A stretch of DNA of 48,166 bases from the NCBI GenBank assembly GCA_020847535.1, contig JADLBU010000001.1:1-48166 (forward strand). Direction: 5' to 3'. Both the position numbers and the translations under genes were made by a program. This stretch comes from Phycisphaerales bacterium (GTDB lineage Bacteria; Planctomycetota; Phycisphaerae; Phycisphaerales; UBA1924). Position 1 is the first letter of the stretch. Every line of letters begins with the position of its first letter. The notes under the pieces were generated by a model that made no database searches, was not told the DNA's origin, and worked only from the letters and a program-made list of their open reading frames with translations. Positions 24,678 through 32,547 of this stretch are shown in pieces.

Positions 24678-24700
24678 GGATCAAACGTAGGGAATGTGGA

Positions 24701-24719
24701 CAGCGGCAGGATGACTGTG
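24701..24719 (+). repeat. Degenerate hairpin repeat before the transporter gene
   Basis: CAGCGGCAGGATGACTGTG followed by CCACGAGCTTTGTAG is a diverged member of the CACAGGC hairpin family. The stem carries mismatches. It again sits directly before a plus-strand gene. Confidence 0.55.
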
Positions 24720-24768
24720 CCACGAGCTTTGTAGACTGCGGAGCGTGCATGATGTGCCGCATGCCGTG

Positions 24769-26358
24769 ATGGGAGCACGATTGACCAATCAAGATGCGCT
24801 TCAACGTGCCGACAGCCACACGGGGCCTGAGTGGATCCGGTGGGTGGGGCTGTTTCTGGGCCCGATCCTGGGCGTGATCGTCCACGGGATCCTTCCGCAC
24901 GCGGTGGTGGATGAGGCGGGGGGGATCGTTTCGGGGCTTTCGTGGGAGGGACGGGCGGCGGCGGGTGTGGGTGTGATGATGATCGTGTGGTGGCTGACGG
25001 AGCCGTTGCCGCTGGAGGCGACCGCGCTGCTGCCGATCGCGTTGTTTCCGCTTCTGGGGGTTGCCGACATCAAAAAGGCGGCGGCTCCCTATGCGGATGA
25101 TGTCATTTTTCTGTTCATGGGGGGGATGTTTCTGGGCGCGGCGATGGAGCGGTGGGAGCTGCATCGGCGGATCGCGCTGCGGGTGGTGGGGGTGGTGGGG
25201 ACCAAGCCGGTGCGGGTGGTCGGGGGCTTTCTGCTGGCGTGCGCGCTGGTGAGCATGTGGGTTTCGAATACGGCGACGGCGGTCATGATGCTGCCGGTGG
25301 CGGTCAGTGTGCTGACGATGGCCCGGCAGGCGCTGCATGCGAATGGGTCGCCCGATGAGAGGCACCTGCGGCATTTCCAGCAGTTTTCGGTGGCGCTGAT
25401 GTTGGCGATCGCGTACGGATCGACGATCGGCGGGATCGGCACGCTCATCGGGACTCCTCCCAACATCGTTCTGGCGAACTTTGTGAGCAAAACGTACGGG
25501 GAAGATGTCTCGTTCCTGCGGTGGTCGGCGCTGGGTGTGCCGTTGATGCTGGTGTTTCTGCCGCTGGCGTGGCTGGTGCTGACGAAGGTGGCGATGCGGG
25601 TGACTTCGGAGGAGATACCCGGGGTTCGGGAGGAGATCGAGCGTAGGGTGCGGGGATTGGGGCGAATGTCGCGCGGGGAGAAGACGGTGCTGGGGATCTT
25701 CATCGGGGTTGCGCTGGCGTGGCTGCTCCGCGAGCCCTTGGGTGAGCACATCGGGATCATCAAGCGGCTGCCGGATGGCAGGAAGATCGAGTACTTGACG
25801 GATTCGGGGATTGCGGTGATTGCCTCGATTGCACTGTTCATGGCGCCGGTCGATGTGCGGAAGCGGACGTTTGCGTTGGACTGGCCGACGGCATCGCGGA
25901 TCCCGTGGGGGATCTTGCTGATGTTCGGCGGGGGGCTGTCGCTGACGGCAGCGCTGACGCAGCAGAAGGTGGATGTGTACATCGGGACGCTCCTGCACGG
26001 GATGGGGGGGGTGCATCCGTTGCTGGTGATCGGGATTTTCGCGGCGGCGGTGGTCTTTGCGAGCGAGTTTGCTGGGAACACTGCGCTTGCGACGGCGGTG
26101 ATGCCAATTGCGCACGCGATCGCGGGGCCGCTGGGTGTGCATCCGTACCTGCTTGTGTTTCCGGCGGCGATGGCGGCGAGCTATGCGTTCATGATGCCGA
26201 TGGGAACCCCGCCGAACGCGATCGTGTTCGGCCCCGGGTATCTGCGGGTGCCGCAGATGGCGCGGGCGGGTTTTTTGCTGAATGTGATGGCGATCATTTT
26301 GATTACGGCGGTGGCGTATTGGTTGTTGCCGGTGGTGTTTGGGATTCAGCGGCCGTGA
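24769..26358 (+). CDS. SLC13/DASS family sodium-coupled anion transporter
   Basis: A polytopic inner-membrane protein (about 529 residues) with roughly 11-12 hydrophobic segments. It belongs to the divalent anion:sodium symporter family, which imports dicarboxylates or sulfate with sodium. The two hallmark SNT-type hairpin motifs are visible: VSMWVSNTATAVMMLPVA and, in the second repeat, ASEFAGNTALATAVMPIA, plus GTLIGTPPNIVLANF and MPMGTPPNAIVFG. Substrate specificity cannot be read. The start is uncertain: GTG 24745 and ATG 24769 are in frame, and TTG 24781 has a GGAG at good spacing. It stands alone, with the diverged hairpin repeat just upstream and MITE copies just downstream. Confidence 0.92.
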   Translation: MGARLTNQDALQRADSHTGPEWIRWVGLFLGPILGVIVHGILPHAVVDEAGGIVSGLSWEGRAAAGVGVMMIVWWLTEPLPLEATALLPIALFPLLGVADIKKAAAPYADDVIFLFMGGMFLGAAMERWELHRRIALRVVGVVGTKPVRVVGGFLLACALVSMWVSNTATAVMMLPVAVSVLTMARQALHANGSPDERHLRHFQQFSVALMLAIAYGSTIGGIGTLIGTPPNIVLANFVSKTYGEDVSFLRWSALGVPLMLVFLPLAWLVLTKVAMRVTSEEIPGVREEIERRVRGLGRMSRGEKTVLGIFIGVALAWLLREPLGEHIGIIKRLPDGRKIEYLTDSGIAVIASIALFMAPVDVRKRTFALDWPTASRIPWGILLMFGGGLSLTAALTQQKVDVYIGTLLHGMGGVHPLLVIGIFAAAVVFASEFAGNTALATAVMPIAHAIAGPLGVHPYLLVFPAAMAASYAFMMPMGTPPNAIVFGPGYLRVPQMARAGFLLNVMAIILITAVAYWLLPVVFGIQRP

Positions 26359-26373
26359 CCGGAAAAGAAGACT

Positions 26374-26403
26374 CACCACAGAGACACAGAGGGCACAGAG
26401 GGG
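26374..26403. repeat. CACCACAGAGACACAGAGG-type low-complexity repeat
   Basis: CACCACAGAGACACAGAGGGCACAGAG follows the transporter stop. Similar strings occur at about 35793-35825 and, inverted, at about 35884-35915. It belongs to a purine-rich intergenic repeat I recognise from several bacterial phyla; function unknown. Confidence 0.55.
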
Positions 26404-26422
26404 GAAAGGACGAAGAGACTAA

Positions 26423-26510
26423 GAGACTGTTTCAGAACTTTGTAGCAGAGCGGTAGAACACAGGCAGGATGCCTGTGCCACGAGATCGGGTAGGGTTCTG
26501 AAACAGGCTC
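26423..26510. mobile_element. 88-bp MITE copy 2
   Basis: Left end GAGACTGTTTCAGAAC, right end GTTCTGAAACAGGCTC (one mismatch to the inverted repeat), flanked by TAA at 26420-26422 and 26511-26513. It has the same length and interior hairpin (26459-26477) as copies 1 and 3. Confidence 0.85.
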
Positions 26511-26513
26511 TAA

Positions 26514-26601
26514 GAGACTGTTTCAGAACTTCGTAGCAGAGCGGTAGAACACAGGCAGGATGCCTGTGCCACGAGATGGGGTAGGGTTCTGAAACAGGCT
26601 C
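26514..26601. mobile_element. 88-bp MITE copy 3, head-to-tail with copy 2
   Basis: It shares one TAA (26511-26513) with copy 2 and has TAA again at 26602-26604. Its ends match copy 2, and the interior hairpin is at 26550-26568. The interior is nearly identical to copy 2, differing at a few positions (AACTTCG versus AACTTTG, GATGGGG versus GATCGGG). Confidence 0.85.
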
Positions 26602-26602
26602 T

Positions 26603-26632
26603 AAGAGATGAAGAGATGAAGAGATGAAGAGA
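26603..26632. repeat. 8-bp tandem repeat (AAGAGATG)
   Basis: Three full AAGAGATG units and a partial one run from the MITE's flanking TAA to just before the sirtuin stop. This is probably slippage at the element border. Confidence 0.75.
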
Positions 26633-26633
26633 G

Positions 26634-27392
26634 TCAGTCGTCGAAGGCGAGGCGGTTGATCTCGGGGAGGAGGAGGCCGGATTTGCCGCGGGCGGCGTGA
26701 TCGACCCAGCGCGTGATCGCGGTGTCCTCGGGGTTGACCTCGCTGGTGGTGGCGCCGCTGCGCTTGGCGTAGAAGACGAAGCTCGCTGCCGGCTGGACGA
26801 CCGAGCTGGTGCCCACCGAGATGAAGAGGTCACAGCCATCGAGGGCTTCGAAGGATGCGGCGAGGGCTGATTCGGGGAGCATCTCGCCGAACCAGACCAC
26901 GGATGGCCGCAGGAGTCCGCCATCGTCGGATTTGGGAGGGAATGCCTGCATGGGCTCGGGCGGGGGAGTGACCTCGCGACCGGTGCGGGTGCATCGCCAG
27001 ACCATGATGGTCCCGTGGAGCTCGACGATGTTCTGGCTGCCGGCCCGCTGGTGCAGGCGATCGACGTTCTGGGTCAGGAGCGTGAAACGACCTCCGCGGG
27101 CTGTGAGTTCTCGTTCCATGCGGGCGAGCGCCAGGTGGCCGGGGTTGGGCAGGCAGGCCATGCAGCCCAGGCGCCGCTGGTCGTACCAGCGGGTGACGAG
27201 CTCGGGGTTTCGCTCGAAGGCTTCGGGGGTGGCGAGCTCTTCGGGGTTGAAGCTGGCCCAGAGGCCGGTCATGGCATCCCGGAACGTCGGGGTGCCGCTC
27301 TCGGCGGAGACTCCGGCCCCGGTGAGCACCACCACGCGCTGCGCCTGGCGCAGCGCGTGGGCGATGTCTTGAAGGGCCGGGTCGGTGGGCAT
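26634..27392 (-). CDS. Sir2-family NAD-dependent protein deacylase
   Basis: A sirtuin of about 252 residues (ATG 27392; ATG 27422 and GTG 27428 are also in frame). It uses NAD+ to remove acyl groups from lysines. Seen: RVVVLTGAGVSAESGTPTFR (NAD-binding), TLLTQNVDRLHQRAG, catalytic His in VELHGTI, VVWFGEMLP, FISVGTSSVVQPAA and EVNPEDTAI. The YDQR in RWYDQRRLG fits the Y..R pair typical of class III (SIRT5/CobB-like) sirtuins that prefer succinyl or malonyl lysine. The structural zinc site is missing: after ELHG there is only one Cys (WRCTRTG), and the loop TPPPEPMQAFPPKSDDGG replaces the usual two CxxC pairs. It is monocistronic and convergent with the transporter across two MITEs. Confidence 0.92.
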   Translation of the reverse strand: MPTDPALQDIAHALRQAQRVVVLTGAGVSAESGTPTFRDAMTGLWASFNPEELATPEAFERNPELVTRWYDQRRLGCMACLPNPGHLALARMERELTARGGRFTLLTQNVDRLHQRAGSQNIVELHGTIMVWRCTRTGREVTPPPEPMQAFPPKSDDGGLLRPSVVWFGEMLPESALAASFEALDGCDLFISVGTSSVVQPAASFVFYAKRSGATTSEVNPEDTAITRWVDHAARGKSGLLLPEINRLAFDD

Positions 27393-27463
27393 GTGGGGAA
27401 GATACCACACCCTCCCTTCCATACTCACTCTGGCGCCGATGGGGCGTGGAACTGATTACACTG

Positions 27464-28213
27464 ATGAACATGAGCGATCACAGCCGGATGCTGGTCGTCG
27501 GGGATGGGGACGTTGCCTCGATCCTGGCGTGCGCTGCCGCATCGGATGCTGCCCTGATCGCCGAGCCGGATGCGGAGAAGCGGCGGGGGATTCGGCCGGT
27601 GTTGTGGACGCCGGCGTTCAGTGGGCCGACGGGGAGCGCCCGGCAATGGGCGATCCGGCGGCAGGCTGAGCTTTTCGAGATGGAGCTGGTGGAATCTCCG
27701 GGGATCTCGGCGGGCGCGGCGAGCCCTCGGATCGCGGCGAAGGACTTGGCGAGCGATATCGCGGCGGATCCATCGGGGGAGTGGCCCGCGCACAGCCGGG
27801 ATCTGATCGCCGCCTCGATCGCGGGGATCGCACGGGGGTGCGCGGTTGTGGTCTGGCCGATGCACTCGACGCATACGGAGGGGCCGGATCTTGATGAGGT
27901 GTCGCGGGCGGTTGATCGGGCGCTGCTGGTCTCGCGATTGATCGCCCTGGATGCGGATGCTCACGGGAACCCATCGTTCCGGGTCGATGTTCCGTACGTC
28001 GATTTCTCGGATCGGCAGCTTGCCGACCTGGTGATCGACATGGATCTGCCGGTGCGGCTGTGCTGGTGGTGGCATGCGGAGATGGCTTCGGGCGTGGATG
28101 GGCTGTTCAGGGCTCAGCATGCGCGGTGGACGACGGTGCTGCGCGAGGTGGGGTGGCGGATTGATCTGGCGGATGCGCGGAGTGCTTCGCGTAGCGGCAC
28201 GCCGCTCTCGTGA
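27464..28213 (+). CDS. Hypothetical protein, possibly a degenerate QueC-like (PP-loop) paralogue
   Basis: About 249 residues (ATG 27464; GTG 27446 is the longer choice). The N-terminus RMLVVGDGDVASILACAAA sits where QueC-type 7-cyano-7-deazaguanine synthases have their SGGLDS ATP-binding loop. The C-terminal PYVDFSDRQLADLVIDMDLP and VRLCWWWHAEMASGVDGLFR lines up in pattern with the end of QueC, but the PP-loop and the four zinc cysteines are absent, so it should not make preQ0. The middle (DLIAASIAGIARGCAVVVWP) also fits that fold. It may be a structural paralogue or sensor. The family link is my own pattern match, of moderate strength. It is divergent from the sirtuin. Confidence 0.65.
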   Translation: MNMSDHSRMLVVGDGDVASILACAAASDAALIAEPDAEKRRGIRPVLWTPAFSGPTGSARQWAIRRQAELFEMELVESPGISAGAASPRIAAKDLASDIAADPSGEWPAHSRDLIAASIAGIARGCAVVVWPMHSTHTEGPDLDEVSRAVDRALLVSRLIALDADAHGNPSFRVDVPYVDFSDRQLADLVIDMDLPVRLCWWWHAEMASGVDGLFRAQHARWTTVLREVGWRIDLADARSASRSGTPLS

Positions 28214-28283
28214 GGTGCTCAAGGGAAGTTGTTTCATCGGGTATTGCGGGATGATGTCGGATGTGGCAGGACTGGGTGCATGT

Positions 28284-28410
28284 CACGAGCACCCCCTTCG
28301 GGGTGCGATGAAACTCAGCGCGGCGTACCGGGGGTGTCGCTCGCAAAGCCTTGCTCCACGCCCCGGCGATGTCCGTCCAGCCCTTCGGGCTGAAGAAACA
28401 GATCGCGGGC
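28284..28410. repeat. Structured intergenic repeat family 2, copy A
   Basis: CACGAGCACCCCCTTCGGGG, then GGGGGTGTCGCTCGC, TTGCTCCACGCCCCGG and CCAGCCCTTCGGGCTG, matches the segment at 35969-36095 block by block with diverged spacers. It contains short hairpins (CAGCCC-TTC-GGGCTG). It fills the 227-nt gap between the QueC-like gene and the convergent metallopeptidase; nothing else is seen there. Confidence 0.7.
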
Positions 28411-28440
28411 GATCTCGCAATCCCGGATGAACCCTGAAAT

Positions 28441-29022
28441 TCAGGCTTGCCTGGGCAGGTATGGCGTCAGTTCCTGCGGCATCGATTGAAGCCCGCGGCG
28501 AACGGCTTTGCCGATGGCGTATTCGAGTGATCGGCGCATGCGCCGGTGGACGGCATCGGTGACGTTCAGGCCGCGAGCTTCCATTTCGCGGATCGCGAAG
28601 GTCCAGGCGTGGTATTCCTCGAGGCAGCGGGGCTTGCAGATGCCGATGCCCAGGGCGTGGTGGCCGATCTCGTGCAGGAAGATCGCCGCCGACATAGGGC
28701 CCTTGGGCTTGGGGGATTCGATGAGGCGGGAGACCGAGCCATCCTGGTAGGTGATGGTCCAGGCGACCCCGGACATGCGTCTGCGCCAGCGGCGGACGCG
28801 GACGCCGTAGGTGGCGAGCATCTCGGCGACCACTTTGTCGTAGCGGGCCTGCATGCCCGAGGCTTTGGCGCGGCGGGTCTTGGGCTTGCGGGGTGCGCTG
28901 CGGAGGTGGGTGCTGCGGGTGGACGGTCTTGGCTTGGGTATCGACAGCGCGGAGCGATCGGGCGCGGGTCGTAGAGATTTGGGCTGCAATGATTGGGGCA
29001 ACAGATCCCAGAGGGTCAGCAT
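28441..29022 (-). CDS. Putative zinc metallopeptidase-like protein (HEIGHH)
   Basis: A protein of 193 residues from ATG 29022 (MLTLWDLLPQSL), which overlaps the fmt stop by 7 nt; the longer frame to 29199 runs inside fmt and is unlikely. A basic, Pro/Ser-rich N-terminus precedes ARYDKVVAEMLATYGVRVRR, then FLHEIGHHALGIG with the zinc-binding HExxH signature, followed by EEYHAWTFAIREMEARG, where the Glu or His could be the third ligand. There is no export signal. This resembles small ImmA/SprT-like metallopeptidase folds, but I do not recognise the exact family. Placement after def-fmt on the same strand suggests co-expression with N-terminal methionine processing, which may be incidental. Confidence 0.75.
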   Translation of the reverse strand: MLTLWDLLPQSLQPKSLRPAPDRSALSIPKPRPSTRSTHLRSAPRKPKTRRAKASGMQARYDKVVAEMLATYGVRVRRWRRRMSGVAWTITYQDGSVSRLIESPKPKGPMSAAIFLHEIGHHALGIGICKPRCLEEYHAWTFAIREMEARGLNVTDAVHRRMRRSLEYAIGKAVRRGLQSMPQELTPYLPRQA

Positions 29023-30062
29023 GCAGCGCCTCCATCGGGATGCGGGGCGGAGGCTTGTCGGGCCGAGGGGGGTTGAGACCGCGTCCAGATCATGGCATTG
29101 ATCGCCGGATGGTGTCCACGAGCGTATTCCGCCCAACGCATGGGGCGCTTTCCGGGGGGCTGGACTTCGTGCAGCTCGAGCGCGGAGCCCTGGCCGCATC
29201 CGATGAGGCCGGTGATCGGATCGATCAGGATGCCGCGGGGATCTCCCGGGGTCCGCTCACGCATGATCGGTTGTTCCGGGAGTCCGGCGCGGGCTTGCAC
29301 GCGGAGCAGCTTGATCTCGGCGACGATGTCGGCGCCTCCGGCATCGAGCGCGGCGAGCACGCCGGGCCAGGGTGTCAGGCCGTGGATGCGTCGGGCACAC
29401 TCGGTGGCATCCTGTGAGAAATCGACCCATGCATCGGCGCGGGAGAGCTTTCCGGTGAGCGTGACGAGGGAATCATCCTGCTGGATCGGTCGCAGGGCGC
29501 CTTCGGTGTGGCGTTGGAGGACATCGATGATGAGATCGGGGCCATCGGCGGCGAGCTGGTCGTGGAGTTCACCGGCGGTTTGCAGGGGATTGATGGGTCG
29601 GGTGGTTTGGCCGAGGATGAGGCCTGCATCCATGCGATCGGCGAGCGTGATGACGCTGTTGCCGGTGGTGGGATCCCCGGCGAGCATGGCGGCGTTGATG
29701 GGGGCTGCGCCGCGCCAGCGCGGCAGGAGCGAGGCGTGGAGGTTGATGGCAAAGACGCGATTGAGGAGGGAGCGGCCGAGTTTCTGGCCGAAGGCGATCA
29801 CGACGAAGGCATCGTGTGGTGTGCCGCGGATGTCGTTGAGCACGGCGGGGTCGTTGACCTTCTCGGGCTTGAGGATGCGGATGTCGGGGGCGTGGGCGGC
29901 GGCCCACTGGGCGATCGGGGTGGGGGTGAGCTTGGAGCCGCGTCCGGCCGGGCGATCGGGCTGGGTGACGATGAGGTTGACGCGATGGTCGCGGACGAGT
30001 CGGGCGAGGGTGGGGATGCCGAACTCGCCAGCGCCGAAGAAGATGAGATTGATCGCCGTCAT
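29016..30062 (-). CDS. fmt: Methionyl-tRNA formyltransferase
   Basis: It formylates initiator Met-tRNA using 10-formyl-tetrahydrofolate. The 348 residues contain an N-terminal Rossmann-type domain with IFFGAGEFGIPTLARL, VTQPDRPAGRGSKLTPTPI (tRNA-contacting loop) and the catalytic region NLHASLLPRWRGAAPINAAM (Asn, His) with ITLADRMDAGLILGQ (Asp). The C-terminal OB-fold domain starts near RIHGLTPWPG. It has a basic, Ala/Pro-rich tail beyond the usual 315 residues. ATG 30062 is a clean start, 32 nt after the def stop, the classic def-fmt pairing. Confidence 0.95.
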   Translation of the reverse strand: MTAINLIFFGAGEFGIPTLARLVRDHRVNLIVTQPDRPAGRGSKLTPTPIAQWAAAHAPDIRILKPEKVNDPAVLNDIRGTPHDAFVVIAFGQKLGRSLLNRVFAINLHASLLPRWRGAAPINAAMLAGDPTTGNSVITLADRMDAGLILGQTTRPINPLQTAGELHDQLAADGPDLIIDVLQRHTEGALRPIQQDDSLVTLTGKLSRADAWVDFSQDATECARRIHGLTPWPGVLAALDAGGADIVAEIKLLRVQARAGLPEQPIMRERTPGDPRGILIDPITGLIGCGQGSALELHEVQPPGKRPMRWAEYARGHHPAINAMIWTRSQPPSARQASAPHPDGGAAC

Positions 30063-30094
30063 CGCGATGGCCCGGAAGCGGTGGCTTGCGGGAT

Positions 30095-30658
30095 TCAGAG
30101 TTCCTTGGCGGCTCGTTCCAGATCCCTGACGGCGGCCCTGTTGCGCAGTCGAGACATCTGCGTCATGCGATCGAGGATGAGAACACCGTCGAGGTGATCA
30201 AGCTCGTGCTGCCAGCACCGCGCCAGAAGTCCGGTGCCTGTCTGGGTGAATTCCCGCCCTTGGAGGTCATGGGCGGTGATGGTGACGGTGGGGGGGCGGA
30301 TGACATCGCCGCGGATGTCGGGGAGGCTGAGGCAGCCTTCCTCGTGCGGCTCGGGCGCGCCGGTGGGCGCGGAGATGATGGGGTTGATGTAGACGACCGG
30401 TCCGCGAGTGGAGCTGGCCAGGCCGGCCGGATCGGGCGATTCATCGGGATTTGCCGGTACATCCACGACGAACATGCGCATGGAAAGACCGACCTGAGGC
30501 GCTGCCAGGCCGATGCCCTCGGCCTCGCGCATGAGCCGGATCATGCGGTCTGCAATGGCGGCCATGTCGGCCTCGGCGGGCTTCACCGGCCCGGCCTTTC
30601 GGCGCAGAACCTCGGCGGGGTAATGCACAATCGTCAGCTTGGCGGGGTCGATGCTCAC
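30095..30658 (-). CDS. def: Peptide deformylase
   Basis: It removes the formyl group from nascent protein N-termini, completing the cycle begun by Fmt. All three active-site motifs are present: GIGLAAPQVG (I), EEGCLSLP (II, metal-binding Cys) and QHELDHLDG (III, HExxH). I place the start at GTG 30658 (VSIDPAKLTIVHYPAEVLRR, 187 residues) because the family begins there; the longer frame to 30826 would translate a tandem repeat. The insert around VPANPDESPDPAGLASST is longer than in E. coli. It is divergent from the TPR-like gene, sharing a 210-nt intergenic region. Confidence 0.95.
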   Translation of the reverse strand: MSIDPAKLTIVHYPAEVLRRKAGPVKPAEADMAAIADRMIRLMREAEGIGLAAPQVGLSMRMFVVDVPANPDESPDPAGLASSTRGPVVYINPIISAPTGAPEPHEEGCLSLPDIRGDVIRPPTVTITAHDLQGREFTQTGTGLLARCWQHELDHLDGVLILDRMTQMSRLRNRAAVRDLERAAKEL

Positions 30659-30795
30659 CAGCCGATAGTACCGCTCGGGGTCATGGGTGGCCCATCTTCC
30701 GGCGGCGCGTGGGGACCGCTGGAGATTGCCTTCGTGGCAGTTAGGATTCGGGCACAGGATCGCCATCCCGGGAATTCCTACAATCGCGACCCCGT

Positions 30796-30830
30796 TTGCC
30801 ATCCCGGTTGCCATCCCGGTTGCCATCTGG
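30796..30830. repeat. 12-bp tandem repeat in the def/TPR divergent region
   Basis: TTGCCATCCCGG is present three times (third copy ends TCTGG). It lies in the shared upstream region of two divergent genes, about 40 nt before the TPR-like start. Confidence 0.75.
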
Positions 30831-30868
30831 GCGGGGGAGCGATCAACCGCACAAGTGAGGCCTGACCC

Positions 30869-32428
30869 TTGGGAATCTTTGGCTGGAAGAAATCAGGAGA
30901 TGAGAAGAAGGCCGATGCCGTGGGCGCAGCGGCCGGCGCCGCGGGCGGTCAGGCTGCGGGGGCGGAGAGCGCTTTCTCTCCCGAGAAGGCATCCCGGTTC
31001 TTCGATCACGCGCGCACCGCGCACGAGACCATGAATTTCCCTTACGCGATGCAGCTCTGGCTGAGCGGCATGCGCCTGGATCCGACCAACATGCCCGCGC
31101 TGGAGAGCTTCTTCCGCTCGGTGGCGTCCTTTCTCGAAAAGACCGACGGCAAGGGTCGGCCTGAGAAGGATGTCACCAAGCCGATCTCGGGCGGCTCTCC
31201 GGTGGACCGGTATCTGCTTGCACTGCTGGACTGGGGGATGCGTCCCTTGGAGCCGACGGCGGCGGTGCGTGCGACCGAGCTGGGGGCGGCGATCGGGCTC
31301 AAGGAGCCGATTCACTGGATCGGCATGCGTGCGTTCAACTGCGCGCTGCGTGACAAGAAGCCTCGCAAGGATCTTTTGATCAAGCTCAAGGAGGCGACCT
31401 CCAAGGCTGGCGCGTTTGACCTGTCGGTGCAGTGCGCGGAAGCGGCGCTGCGGCTGGACCCGACCGATGGCCCCCTGGCGACCGAGATCCGCAACCTCTC
31501 GGCCCAGGCGACCATGAACAAGGGCGGGTTTGAGAACACGGGCGAGGCGGGCGGCTTCCGGGCGAACATCAAGGATGCGGAGAAGCAGCGGCTGCTGGAA
31601 GCGCAGGATGCCATCGTCAAGACCTCCGACACGATGGACATTCTCATCAAGGCCGCCGAGGATGAGCACGCCAAGCGCCCGACGGACATCGCCACGGTGC
31701 AGGTGCTGATCAAGCGTCTGATGGAGCGGGCACGGCCGGAGGATGAGGCCAAGGCCCTGCGGCTGATGGATGAGATGTACGCGATCACCAAGCAGTTCGG
31801 CTTCCGTGAGCAGGCCGGGGATCTGCGCATGCGGATCGCCGATCGCAAGCTCCGTGCTCTGAAGGAGACCGCCGAGGCCCGGCCCAACGATGCCACGGCC
31901 CGCGCCAATCTCGACAAGGCCCAGCGCGACTTCCTGGAGTATGAGCTCGAGGAGTTCAAGCTCCGCGTCGAGGCGTATCCGACGGACCTGGGCCGCAAGT
32001 ACCGGCTGGCGCAGAGGTATTTCAACCTGGGGCTGATGGATGAATCGATCGCCCTCTTCCAGGAATCGCAGAACGATCCCAAGCTGCGCGGGGAGTCGCT
32101 CAAGTTCCTGGGCCGTTCGTTCCTCAAGATCGGCTGGGTGGGCGAGGCGATCGAGACCTTCCGGCGAGCCCTCGACAGTCGGGATCTGCTCCCGGATCTG
32201 TCCATGGAGGTCAAGTATGACCTGATGCGGGCCCTGAAGGCCAAGGGCCAGCAGGATCGGGATCTGGGCTCGGCCGAAGAGGCGGAGAAGATCGCCTCAT
32301 CGATCGCCATGCAGCAGATCACGTACCGGGATATCCGCCAGCAGCGCGATGAGCTCAAGAAGCTGATCGGGGACCTGCGCGGCGGTGGGATCGCGCCGCC
32401 TCCTCCGGTTGATACGAGCAACTCTTGA
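30869..32428 (+). CDS. TPR-like repeat protein
   Basis: A 519-residue soluble protein starting at TTG 30869 with GTGAGG 8 nt upstream; no better ATG gives the MGIFGWKKSGDEKKADA N-terminus. After an Ala/Gly-rich linker it is almost all helical, with TPR-like pairs: RFFDHARTAHETMNFPYAMQ, LWLSGMRLDPTNMPALESFF, KYRLAQRYFNLGLMDESIAL, FLGRSFLKIGWVGEAIETF. A coiled-coil-prone stretch (AEKQRLLEAQDAIVKTSDTM) is in the middle, and the tail is Pro-rich. There is no signal peptide. Such scaffolds mediate protein assembly; the partner is unknown. It is followed by kdsB after 119 nt. Confidence 0.85.
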   Translation: MGIFGWKKSGDEKKADAVGAAAGAAGGQAAGAESAFSPEKASRFFDHARTAHETMNFPYAMQLWLSGMRLDPTNMPALESFFRSVASFLEKTDGKGRPEKDVTKPISGGSPVDRYLLALLDWGMRPLEPTAAVRATELGAAIGLKEPIHWIGMRAFNCALRDKKPRKDLLIKLKEATSKAGAFDLSVQCAEAALRLDPTDGPLATEIRNLSAQATMNKGGFENTGEAGGFRANIKDAEKQRLLEAQDAIVKTSDTMDILIKAAEDEHAKRPTDIATVQVLIKRLMERARPEDEAKALRLMDEMYAITKQFGFREQAGDLRMRIADRKLRALKETAEARPNDATARANLDKAQRDFLEYELEEFKLRVEAYPTDLGRKYRLAQRYFNLGLMDESIALFQESQNDPKLRGESLKFLGRSFLKIGWVGEAIETFRRALDSRDLLPDLSMEVKYDLMRALKAKGQQDRDLGSAEEAEKIASSIAMQQITYRDIRQQRDELKKLIGDLRGGGIAPPPPVDTSNS

Positions 32429-32461
32429 TGTTGCACGGTGCTTGGTAGCGGTGCTGTAGAT

Positions 32462-32480
32462 CACAGGCTGGAAGCCTGTG
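32462..32480 (+). repeat. Solitary hairpin repeat with compensated base pair, before kdsB
   Basis: CACAGGCT-GGA-AGCCTGTG followed by CCACGAGATGGTGTAGGG. Compared with the MITE interior (CACAGGCA-GGA-TGCCTGTG) the closing pair A-T has become T-A, so all eight pairs are retained. Confidence 0.8.
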
Positions 32481-32547
32481 CCACGAGATGGTGTAGGGAT
32501 CCACTTCGAGCATCCGCATGGGCAACGCAGACTCTCGTGAGGCAGGC

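Noticed and set aside
24202..26379. 725-codon minus-strand ORF opposite the transporter
   Set aside because: Arg/His/Pro-rich shadow of a GC-rich gene; the plus strand has clear SLC13 motifs and TM pattern.
26423..26601. Two tandem 88-bp units resembling a CRISPR-like repeat array
   Set aside because: The units are complete MITEs with inverted ends and TAA duplications; no unique spacers and no cas genes.
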